Shown piece after piece: positions 47,599 to 55,305 of a DNA stretch of 64,000 nt. Positions within the stretch are counted from its first letter, which is position 1. The number at the start of each line of letters is the position of its first letter. The notes under the pieces are model-generated. The model did no database searches, was not told where the DNA came from, and worked only from the letters and a program-made list of their open reading frames with translations. The translations under genes were made by a program, and so were the position numbers. Origin of the DNA: Pedobacter sp. Leaf250 (GTDB lineage: Bacteria > Bacteroidota > Bacteroidia > Sphingobacteriales > Sphingobacteriaceae); NCBI RefSeq assembly GCF_920984735.1, contig NZ_CAKLBU010000005.1, positions 185,976-249,975 of the forward strand, in the 5' to 3' direction.

Positions 47599-48692
47599 GC
47601 AAGAAGTTCAAAAGTAAATGAGTCTTTTTCTGTTCCATTTATTATAATAGAAATTTGATGATCTCCCAGGTGAAATTTTCGAGTGGTGATCAAAACGAAC
47701 TTCTGTTTGCGAAGAACACTTATTTCTGCTCCCGCAGGATAAATCCGCTCTGAAATTTTAAACACCTTTTTCGTGTTTTGCCCATTTTGCTTTTTATAAT
47801 AAATGGCATATTCCAATCTGATTTTTTTCTCAGCTGTATTCTCATTTTTTACAATGAAAGAAAAGGTTAGACTTTCACCAATTTTTACTTTTGGGGTAAG
47901 TATTTCAAAGTCTTTCACTACTATACCTTTATCATCCAAGCCATAGTGTTGTAAAATTTCCGCATAACCTTGTTTCAGTAGCGTTCTGCTTCCATGTTTA
48001 ATAATTGCATCCGTTTCACCGCTCAAACCTGTCCAGCTTTTGGCCATATCGAGCACTATTTGAGGATGATCTTTTGCAATATCGTTCAAACTGTTGGCCA
48101 CACTTCGCCTTACATATTCTGAAGGGTCTTGTTTAAGATTATTTAAGATCGGTAAAATTGAAGATGGATCTTTTTTGAGAAATGGAATTGCCATTGCCCA
48201 GGGCAATCTTGGCCGGCTGCCTTCACTTGCCAATCTCCTCACTTTGTGATTTTCATGTAAAGACCAAGTCAGCATTTTTTCAATCATTCGTTGCTCGTAT
48301 TTTAAAATGAAAGGTCGAACGGCAAATTCACAACTCACAAACTGAGTAACGAATTCCAATGCTTCAACCGATTCTTCAAAATGATCAATACCAAATGTTT
48401 CCAGGTAATCTGGTAAAAACATAAAGGCCAATCCATCTTCTCCAATTCCTTTAGTCCGCAATTCTTCAATAGTTTTTTTGATAAGGGAAACCGTTTCTAC
48501 ATAATCTTCTGGCATAAATATCTTTAATACCAAAGAAGTATGCTTCATGCGCTCTTTCAGTTCCTTCGATTCAAAATCAGGAACATAAATGTTTTGTATA
48601 AATTTATTTTTGTCGAAATGAGGAATAGTGACGGCTAAAGCATTAGCCAGTCGATTGTAAAAGGTGGGGGAGTATAAATCTTTGAGGAGCAT
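47595..48692 (-). CDS. AlkC-type alkylpurine DNA glycosylase
   Basis: A 365-residue DNA repair protein. Residues about 1-240 are HEAT-like repeats (HENHKVRRLASEGSRPRLPWA, DPSEYVRRSVANSLNDIAKDHP), the solenoid of AlkC/AlkD glycosylases, which remove alkylated bases such as 3-methyladenine without base flipping. A C-terminal Ig-like beta-sandwich (about 265-365, VKIGESLTFSFIVKNENTAEKKIRLEYAIYY) is the extra domain found in AlkC. It is cytosolic. Convergent overlap with the Nudix gene pairs two genome- or nucleotide-protection genes. Confidence 0.9.
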   Translation of the reverse strand: MLLKDLYSPTFYNRLANALAVTIPHFDKNKFIQNIYVPDFESKELKERMKHTSLVLKIFMPEDYVETVSLIKKTIEELRTKGIGEDGLAFMFLPDYLETFGIDHFEESVEALEFVTQFVSCEFAVRPFILKYEQRMIEKMLTWSLHENHKVRRLASEGSRPRLPWAMAIPFLKKDPSSILPILNNLKQDPSEYVRRSVANSLNDIAKDHPQIVLDMAKSWTGLSGETDAIIKHGSRTLLKQGYAEILQHYGLDDKGIVVKDFEILTPKVKIGESLTFSFIVKNENTAEKKIRLEYAIYYKKQNGQNTKKVFKISERIYPAGAEISVLRKQKFVLITTRKFHLGDHQISIIINGTEKDSFTFELLA

Positions 48693-48857
48693 AATATTTT
48701 CGTTTAAGCAAACTTAAATCTTAAATGATATAAATTATTTAAATACTTTAAACATTATTTTATCACATCATCTATTAAATAAGTTAAAAATATATTTAAA
48801 GGGTAATAATTAAGGCTTTTCTTTAGCAAATTTGTTAATCATTAAAAATTAAAATAC

Positions 48858-49697
48858 ATGAATATTGGATGGATAGGTCTGGGCAATATGGGAATCCCGA
48901 TGGCAGCTCAGCTCATAAATGCAGGTTATAAAGTTTCAGTTTACAATCGCAGTAAGGATAAGGGAATTGAATTAAATAAATTGGGTTCAACAATTGCTGA
49001 AACGCCAAAATCTCTTTTGGAAAATGTGGATATTGTGATCATCATGGTATCAGATGATGAAGCCATCAAGCAGATTTTCGAATCTGAAAACGGTTTACTT
49101 TCAGCCGAGGCCTCTGGAAAAATCATCATTAATATGAGTACAGTTTCTCCAGCTGTTTCTAAGGCGATGGATCAGAAAAGCCAGCAAAAGGGAAATGCAT
49201 ATCTGGACGCACCTGTTTCTGGCAGTGTAAAACAAGCTGAAACCGGTCAGTTAGTGATTGTGGTTGGCGGTGATGAAACGGTTTTCGAAAAAGCAAAACC
49301 CGTTCTTGATACTTTAGGTAAACTAACATTGCGTGTGGGAGAAACAGGAGCTGGAAATCAAGCCAAGCTGGCGATCAATTCTTTATTGGCCTTGTACGCT
49401 CAAGGTTTAGCTGAAACGGTTTTGTTTGCCAATAATAATGGAATTAAAACCGATGACCTTCTAAACCTGATTAATAATGCAGCTATTGGAAATATTTTCA
49501 CCAAAATAAAAGGTGATGCCATTCTTGCTGATCATTATAAACCAGCATTTGCTTTAAAGCATATTGTGAAAGATTTAAGGTTAGCCAGAGACGAAGGCAT
49601 TTCATCGCCATTGGCTGAAACTGCCTTAAAAACCTTTGAAAGTGCTGAAGCAGCATTTGGAGAAGAAGATTTAATCGCGGTAATTAAATCTTTGTAA
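48858..49697 (+). CDS. Beta-hydroxyacid dehydrogenase (HIBADH family)
   Basis: A 279-residue NAD(P)-dependent dehydrogenase. The Rossmann motif GLGNMG is at 7-12, the substrate-binding DAPVSGS at 117-123, and the catalytic lysine is K170 in GAGNQAKLAINS. The family oxidises or reduces beta-hydroxyacids (3-hydroxyisobutyrate, tartronate semialdehyde, succinic semialdehyde). The short N-x-R-S pattern after strand 2 (VYNRSKDK) favours NADP(H). The substrate is not settled. Confidence 0.9.
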   Translation: MNIGWIGLGNMGIPMAAQLINAGYKVSVYNRSKDKGIELNKLGSTIAETPKSLLENVDIVIIMVSDDEAIKQIFESENGLLSAEASGKIIINMSTVSPAVSKAMDQKSQQKGNAYLDAPVSGSVKQAETGQLVIVVGGDETVFEKAKPVLDTLGKLTLRVGETGAGNQAKLAINSLLALYAQGLAETVLFANNNGIKTDDLLNLINNAAIGNIFTKIKGDAILADHYKPAFALKHIVKDLRLARDEGISSPLAETALKTFESAEAAFGEEDLIAVIKSL

Positions 49698-49748
49698 TAA
49701 TGGCTTTTGAAACCCTGAAGTATTTATAATAATTAAGATTTTTGAAAT

Positions 49749-49811
49749 CGTTCCTTAGGAACGTATCCCCGGTAGGAAAAAAGATGTTTTTCCGTTCGTT
49801 TCATAGGAACG
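49749..49811. repeat. Compound hairpin with TAGGAACG repeats
   Basis: CGTTCCTTAGGAACG (49749-49763) is a near-perfect palindrome; GGAAAAA (49775-49781) pairs with TTTTTCC (49787-49793); TAGGAACG recurs at 49804-49811. The cluster sits between the dehydrogenase and blaI genes and may act as a terminator or be a repeat element. Confidence 0.6.
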
Positions 49812-49957
49812 TTTAGTGGTTTTACATTGTATTCTCCCCATTGAAGGATATTAATATCAATCATGGACGTCGTAAAAGATTAATTTGAGAGCTAAAATTA
49901 TTCCAATTTATAACCAAAAAACTTTTTTTAAAAAAAAAATTAGGTAATATTTGTATC

Positions 49958-49975
49958 GTACGAAAAACATCGTAC
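49958..49975. promoter_or_regulatory. BlaI-type operator
   Basis: GTACGA-AAAACA-TCGTAC is a perfect 6-bp inverted repeat with a six-base spacer, 8 bp before the start codon of the BlaI-family gene and directly after a -7-like TAATATTTG (49945-49953). Position and symmetry fit autorepression by the encoded winged-helix dimer. Confidence 0.75.
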
Positions 49976-49983
49976 CTTTGGTT

Positions 49984-50373
49984 ATGAAGAATGATCAATC
50001 TGATAATACTTTGCCAGAACCAACCAAAGCTGAACTAGAAATTCTGCAGGTGCTTTGGGAGTTCGGCCCGTCTACGGTTCGCTTTGTAAACGATACATTG
50101 AATCAAAATAGGGAGGTGAATTATACATCGACATTAAAGCAGATGCAGATCTTAACCGAAAAAGGAATTTTAAAACGTGATGAAAGCCAAATGAAACACA
50201 TTTATATTCCTGTTGAGGCAGAGGAGAAAACTAAAGTTCAATTATTAGATCGTTTCGTAAACACCTTGTATAAAGGCTCTGCATCGCAATTAATGATGCA
50301 GCTTTTGGGCAATGAAAAAACTTCGAAAGCAGAAATTGAGGAGATTAAGCGGCTATTGGATGGCATGGATTAA
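49984..50373 (+). CDS. BlaI/MecI/CopY-family repressor
   Basis: A 129-residue protein from the ATG at 49984 (an upstream in-frame TTG lies across the operator and is rejected). It is a winged helix: PTKAELEILQVLWEFGPSTVRFVNDTLNQNREVNYTSTLKQMQILTEKGIL, followed by a dimerisation helix. BlaI repressors are inactivated by cleavage by their BlaR1 partner, and such a gene follows 28 bp downstream. Confidence 0.93.
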   Translation: MKNDQSDNTLPEPTKAELEILQVLWEFGPSTVRFVNDTLNQNREVNYTSTLKQMQILTEKGILKRDESQMKHIYIPVEAEEKTKVQLLDRFVNTLYKGSASQLMMQLLGNEKTSKAEIEEIKRLLDGMD

Positions 50374-50401
50374 ATTTTAAAAATTCTAAGGAACCACGAC
50401 A

Positions 50402-52210
50402 ATGAATTTTAAACAAATTAATTTTTTACCTGAAAATTGGCTAAATGCTTTAGGTGCCACATTATTTCATTCTTTATGGCTGGGTGTAGTTCTTGCTATA
50501 TTTGCTGGTGCCATCATGTTTGCCACCCGAAAAGCTAGCGCAAAATTACGTTACAATTTACTTACAGGAAGTTTGTTCCTATTCGTTGTTGCTATTTCCA
50601 TTTCATTTTATTTAGAATTAAACACTCATGCGGTTGAAACCAATATTAAAAAAGCAAATGAACTAAGCATTCATTTATCAACATTGAATGATAATCAAAT
50701 TAATATTACAGGATTGCAGTTTGACTTATTCACAATCTTGACTAATTTTTTGAGTGTTTGGAATTCGTATGCCTTTCAAATTGTATTGATTTGGTTTTTA
50801 GTAATATGTGGTAAGAGCATACAATTGTTGGCGGGCCTAAGCAGTATTCATCATCTGAGGAACAATCAAACTTATGCTGCTGGTAAAACTTGGGATGAAC
50901 ATCTGGATTTGTTGTCAGATAAACTTGGTTTACATCAACAGGTAAAAATGGTACAATCTGGTATTGCAAAGGTGCCAATGGTAGTTGGTCATTTTAAGCC
51001 GCTTATTTTAATTCCGTTGGGTTTGTTAAATGGACTAAGTACCGTAGAGGTAGAAGCCATTTTAGCACATGAACTGGCTCATATCAAGCGTAGAGATTAT
51101 CTGGTGAATCTATTGCAAAGCTTTATCGAAATTGTATTCTTCTTTAACCCTGCGGTATTGTGGGTATCGCAACTTATTAGAACCGAACGCGAACATTGTT
51201 GTGATGATTTGGCCATTTCTTGTGTAGACGATCGGAAAAATTATGTTAAGGCCTTAATTTTTTGTCAGGAATTTAAGCAGTGTGCACCTGCTTATGCCAT
51301 GGGCATAAATGGCAAAAACGGAAGCCTGCTGCATAGAGCGAGCAGGATGTTATTGAACACCAATTCAACTTTAAACAAAATGGAAAAGACAATATTAACT
51401 ATCGCACTGGTATCTACTGTGATATTTACTGCAGCTTTTAAAAATATAGGCCATGCAGCATCATTAAATAAGACAACCATTTCTACCTCAATTTTAGCTA
51501 TGCAGGATACGGCAAAGAAAAATAAATCTGCCGACCAGATGGAAAAGGAAATTGAACAGAAAATGAAAGCTGCAGAAAAGAAAGCTACGGAAAAAGGTAA
51601 ACAAAGAGAAGATAGGGATAAAAGAAATCGATCTTATAATCAATCTCAAGATAATAATGATGAAGTAATTAGACAAGCAAAGATAGATGCAAAGCAAGCC
51701 GTTATTGACGCGGAAGTGGCAAGGAAAGATGCAGCGCAAGCAATTATAGATGCCAAAGTAGCAAAGGAGGACGCCAAGCAGGCTGTAATTGATGCGAAAG
51801 AAGCTGAAATTGATGCAGCACAATACGCTAGAGAATACAAAAATGATCAGAAACCTCCAAGAGCGCCGAAACCACCACGTCAGGCAAGACCAAGTGCCGT
51901 GCCTGTTTCTCCTTCACCACCTACACCTGGAGCATACGCTGTTCCAGCAACTCCTCCTACGCCTCCAACTCCTCCCAAAGTGAGCGGTAGCTATACTGTT
52001 AATGATGGGAATAAAATCAGTGCCGAATTATTAAAAGACGGATTGATCTCGAACACAAAAACACTTTCATTTTCGCTTGATAAAAATAATCTTATCATAA
52101 ATGGCGTAAAGCAAAAGGAAAGCATTCATAAAAAATACAGCGAAAAGTATTTAGAAAATGCTAATCAATCGATGAGTTATGTTAGGGTAGATAAAGTAAC
52201 TAAGAACTAG
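50402..52210 (+). CDS. BlaR1-like M56 membrane peptidase
   Basis: A 602-residue protein with about four membrane helices in the first 345 residues and the zinc motif H223-E-L-A-H227 in AILAHELAHIKRRDY. The penicillin-binding sensor domain of true BlaR1 is missing. In its place the extracytoplasmic part has a highly charged segment, a coiled coil built from 14-residue units (DAKQAVIDAEVARK, DAAQAIIDAKVAKE, DAKQAVIDAKEAEI; about 425-475), a proline-rich stretch (about 480-525) and a short C-terminal domain. It is predicted to cleave the upstream BlaI; the signal is not a beta-lactam bound to a known domain. Confidence 0.9.
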   Translation: MNFKQINFLPENWLNALGATLFHSLWLGVVLAIFAGAIMFATRKASAKLRYNLLTGSLFLFVVAISISFYLELNTHAVETNIKKANELSIHLSTLNDNQINITGLQFDLFTILTNFLSVWNSYAFQIVLIWFLVICGKSIQLLAGLSSIHHLRNNQTYAAGKTWDEHLDLLSDKLGLHQQVKMVQSGIAKVPMVVGHFKPLILIPLGLLNGLSTVEVEAILAHELAHIKRRDYLVNLLQSFIEIVFFFNPAVLWVSQLIRTEREHCCDDLAISCVDDRKNYVKALIFCQEFKQCAPAYAMGINGKNGSLLHRASRMLLNTNSTLNKMEKTILTIALVSTVIFTAAFKNIGHAASLNKTTISTSILAMQDTAKKNKSADQMEKEIEQKMKAAEKKATEKGKQREDRDKRNRSYNQSQDNNDEVIRQAKIDAKQAVIDAEVARKDAAQAIIDAKVAKEDAKQAVIDAKEAEIDAAQYAREYKNDQKPPRAPKPPRQARPSAVPVSPSPPTPGAYAVPATPPTPPTPPKVSGSYTVNDGNKISAELLKDGLISNTKTLSFSLDKNNLIINGVKQKESIHKKYSEKYLENANQSMSYVRVDKVTKN

Positions 52211-52295
52211 TTTGGTAACTTATCGGTAAAAATTGGAATCATTTCGGCATGTGGTTAAAAAACTCTAATTTCATTTTGAGAATCATCTTTCAAAT

Positions 52296-53138
52296 ATGAA
52301 AAAAGAAATACTAAATCATCTTGCCATACTTTTTATTTTATTTTCATCTTCACAAGCCTTTGCTGCATCGGTAGATACTGTAATTACAAAAAGCAAAGTA
52401 ATGAATAAGGAGATTAAAGCTGCGGTTATAAAACCGCAGCTTTATGAAGGCTCAACAAAACGTTTTCCAGTATTATACTTGCTGCATGGGGCAGGCGGTA
52501 AATATTCAGATTGGTTATTGAACACTAAGGATAAAGAAGCCGTAAAAAAGCTAGCAGATAATTTTAGTATTATAGTGGTTTGTCCGGATGGGGGAGTAAC
52601 CAGCTGGTATTTCGATAGCCCAATTGATCCTTCCTATCAATACGAAACTTATATTGCTAAAGAATTGGTGGAATTTGTTGATAGTCGTTACCGAACCATC
52701 AATGATAAAAATGGAAGAGCAATAACGGGTTTAAGCATGGGCGGACATGGAGGTTTGTATCTTGCTTTTAGGCACCAGGATATTTATGGCGCTTGTGGAA
52801 GCATGAGCGGTGGTGTGGATATCAGACCTTTTCCTGAAAACTGGAATATAGCCAAAAGGTTGGGTCCTTATAATCAGTTTCCAGATCGCTGGGAAGCAAA
52901 TACCGTAATAAATCTGACCCATTTGTTGAGTCCCAATAAATTGGCAATTATATTTGATGTTGGCCGTAACGATTTCTTTTATGATGTAAACGTTGCTTTA
53001 CATGATAAATTGATTGCCCGTAACATTCCACACGATTTTACTGTGCGACCGGGCGTTCATAATTTCGAATACTGGGAAAATGCAATCGCTTATCAAATGA
53101 TGTACTTCAGTAAATTTTTTAGTAAAAGCGGATCTTAA
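52296..53138 (+). CDS. Secreted alpha/beta-hydrolase esterase
   Basis: A 280-residue esterase (esterase D/feruloyl esterase-like) with a signal peptide ending near AFAAS. The nucleophile is S147 in GLSMGGHGG; VLYLLHGAGGKYSDW provides the oxyanion-hole HG, and HNFEYWENA supplies the likely catalytic histidine with D in FDVGRND. Such proteins cleave small acyl esters or polysaccharide acyl groups. It is convergent with the gntP-like gene and overlaps it by four bases. Confidence 0.88.
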   Translation: MKKEILNHLAILFILFSSSQAFAASVDTVITKSKVMNKEIKAAVIKPQLYEGSTKRFPVLYLLHGAGGKYSDWLLNTKDKEAVKKLADNFSIIVVCPDGGVTSWYFDSPIDPSYQYETYIAKELVEFVDSRYRTINDKNGRAITGLSMGGHGGLYLAFRHQDIYGACGSMSGGVDIRPFPENWNIAKRLGPYNQFPDRWEANTVINLTHLLSPNKLAIIFDVGRNDFFYDVNVALHDKLIARNIPHDFTVRPGVHNFEYWENAIAYQMMYFSKFFSKSGS

Positions 53139-54418
53139 AATTGGTTTAATGCCAAAACTCCAAATAAGCCTAAGATGGATACAATACTCTCCATCATGGT
53201 CCATGTACGGAAAGTTTCTTTAAGTGTTAGGTTGAAGTATTCCTTAAACATCCAGAACCCAGTATCGTTAACATGTGAGAACATTAAACTTCCAGCGCCA
53301 ACTGATAGCACCATTAATTCTGGTGGGGCATTCGGGCCAATTAACGGCAGAACCATCCCCGATGCAGTAAGGGCGGCTACAGTTGCCGAGCCTAAGGTTA
53401 CACGAAGGGCAGCAGTAATTAACCAAGCCAATATTAGTGGCGATAGATTTAAGTTTGCCGTTAAGTTTTTAACGGTTTCACCCATGCCGCTATCAATTAA
53501 AATTTGCTTAAAGGCACCTCCAGCCGCAATAATTAAAATAATCATGGCGATACTTTTTACACCCTCAGCGCAAGATTCCATTGCCTTTTCTATAGATGTT
53601 TGCTGAATAAAAAGTGTGATGATAACAGAAAGTAACAATGCTGCTGTTGGATCTGCAAGAAAGGTAAATATCGATTTTCCGAAGTAATTGATGGAAATAC
53701 TATTGCCAATTGTGCCAGCAACGATTAAAAAGACAGGTAGTAGCGCAGTTATAAAACTTTTGCCTGCCGATGGGAGATCATTTCCCTCTTCAATAAAAAG
53801 TTCGGAATTAAGCGTTTGATCTCTTTTGATAATTAATCTCGGAAAATAAACACCAGCTATGATGGCAATGGGTAAACTTAAAATTAATCCATATATTAAT
53901 GTTTTGCCAATATCTGCATGAAAAATGCCTGCTAATGCTACTGGGCCAGGATGTGGGGGGAGAAAGCCATGGGTAACTGAAAGGGCGGCTGCCATTGGTA
54001 TGCCGATGTATAATTTAGAAAGACCGGTGGCGGATGCAATTGCAAACACTAAAGGAATCAACACAACAAAGCCTGCATTGTAAAATAGCGGAATTCCAAC
54101 CATTAATCCGGTGATTAATACCGCCCACTGAACGTTGTTTTTACCAAAGGCTTTAATGAGAAGAAAAACTATCTTTCTGGCAGAGCCACTATCTTCAATC
54201 AGTTTTCCCATCATGGCACCCAGTGCAAGCACCATGACCATGTTACCTAAAGTACTTCCAATGCCATTACTTACTGATGCCATTACCTGGCTGCCAGGCA
54301 TGCCTAAAAATAACCCTGTAAGTATGGCCACCAACAGCAGGGCAATCATTGGATTTACTTTTTTCAAAATTAAAATGAAAAGAAGTAAAATGGCTAGCAA
54401 AAGGATGATTAGCGACAT
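53135..54418 (-). CDS. GntP-family gluconate:H+ symporter
   Basis: A 427-residue inner-membrane transporter with about 12-14 helices. Family motifs include KVNPMIALLLVAILTGLFLGMP, GIPLFYNAGFVVLIPLVFA, SVTHGFLPPHPGPVALAGIFHADIG and GSLMFSHVNDTGFWMFKEYFNL, all GntP hallmarks. It imports gluconate or related sugar acids. No gluconokinase lies beside it. Confidence 0.93.
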   Translation of the reverse strand: MSLIILLLAILLLFILILKKVNPMIALLLVAILTGLFLGMPGSQVMASVSNGIGSTLGNMVMVLALGAMMGKLIEDSGSARKIVFLLIKAFGKNNVQWAVLITGLMVGIPLFYNAGFVVLIPLVFAIASATGLSKLYIGIPMAAALSVTHGFLPPHPGPVALAGIFHADIGKTLIYGLILSLPIAIIAGVYFPRLIIKRDQTLNSELFIEEGNDLPSAGKSFITALLPVFLIVAGTIGNSISINYFGKSIFTFLADPTAALLLSVIITLFIQQTSIEKAMESCAEGVKSIAMIILIIAAGGAFKQILIDSGMGETVKNLTANLNLSPLILAWLITAALRVTLGSATVAALTASGMVLPLIGPNAPPELMVLSVGAGSLMFSHVNDTGFWMFKEYFNLTLKETFRTWTMMESIVSILGLFGVLALNQF

Positions 54419-54440
54419 GTATGTGGAATTTTAATACCTT

Positions 54441-54623
54441 TTATTTTTTCACAGTAATCGTCCTCCCGGTAACCAAATGAAATTCATAGATTTTGTAAAG
54501 CCCATCGTCGTTGGTTTCAATACTTTCAACTAACCCGGTTTTGCTAAAGGTATCGGTAACCATATCACCAATTTTTACATCCTGTAAGATATCGTTTGGT
54601 GTTTCGCTATTTAGTCTGATCAT
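54441..54623 (-). CDS. Small hypothetical beta-rich protein
   Basis: A 60-residue acidic protein (VKIGDMVTDTFSKTGLVESIETNDDGLYKIYEFHLVTGRTITVKK) that looks like a single small beta-barrel or SH3-like fold, as in proteins with a Gly-D-x-V strand opening. No family is recognised. It lies 22 bp upstream of the gntP gene on the same strand and 36 bp after the lipocalin gene, so it may belong to a short operon. Confidence 0.6.
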   Translation of the reverse strand: MIRLNSETPNDILQDVKIGDMVTDTFSKTGLVESIETNDDGLYKIYEFHLVTGRTITVKK

Positions 54624-54659
54624 GCTATAAAAGTATTGTAAAATAGCAAGAATATTTTA

Positions 54660-55199
54660 TCAATCATGTTTTGTCCAAACCAATTTAGCAGTTTTATAAC
54701 CCAGGCCTTCTGCTTTTTTCAGGTAAGCCTGTTTAACGCTTTCAGGAATAGTTTTTGTTCTCGATAAAATCCAAAGGTAATCCAGGTTATTTCCCACAAC
54801 CAAAGCATATTGGTAATCCTTATCGATTTCGATCACATTATAGCCAGCGTAAAAAGGACCGAAGAAGGAAACCTTTAATCTTGCTTCAGTATTTTCGTTT
54901 ACAAATTTGGCTTTACCTATACTTTGCTTCCATTCTTTTTTAACAACATTATAACCTTTATTGTCAACTTTTATGGTGCCATCTTCGTTAAGCGAATAAG
55001 TTGCTGTTACATTATTTAGATCTTTTTCAAATTTGAAATCCATTCTGGCAATTTCAAACCAAGTACCCAAATATTTATCTTTTTGAAATGGTTTTACTGC
55101 AGTAGCGCCCTGTGGTATGGTAACACTGCAACTTGCATAACTAATAATGATGACGCCTAATGTGGCGAGTAAAATTGCGTTTCTAAGCTTATTGTTCAT
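54660..55199 (-). CDS. Lipocalin lipoprotein (Blc-like)
   Basis: A 179-residue bacterial lipocalin. The lipobox SYASC gives lipidated C24. The lipocalin signature is YLGTWFEIARMDFKFEKDL, followed by NVTATYSLNEDGTIKVDNKGYN and the end motif YLWILSRTKTIPESV. Blc proteins are outer-membrane lipoproteins that bind fatty acids or lysophospholipids and are linked to envelope stress. Confidence 0.93.
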   Translation of the reverse strand: MNNKLRNAILLATLGVIIISYASCSVTIPQGATAVKPFQKDKYLGTWFEIARMDFKFEKDLNNVTATYSLNEDGTIKVDNKGYNVVKKEWKQSIGKAKFVNENTEARLKVSFFGPFYAGYNVIEIDKDYQYALVVGNNLDYLWILSRTKTIPESVKQAYLKKAEGLGYKTAKLVWTKHD

Positions 55200-55241
55200 T
55201 TTTAAATCAATATGCTTAGAAAACGTATCTATTATAAAAAG

Positions 55242-55287
55242 GTTTCTTAATGATTAAAATTTAACAAAGATTTTATCATTAAGAAAC
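55242..55287 (-). terminator. Terminator of ybbA-ybbP-like operon
   Basis: GTTTCTTAATGAT (55242-55254) pairs perfectly with ATCATTAAGAAAC (55275-55287). On the minus strand it is followed by a run of six T, just after the permease stop. Confidence 0.75.
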
Positions 55288-55305
55288 GTTGTTGTTTATA
55301 TCAAT

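Noticed and set aside
51494..51840. Cys- and Phe-rich minus-strand frames opposite the BlaR1-like coiled coil
   Set aside because: They arise from the complement of the repetitive coiled-coil coding sequence.
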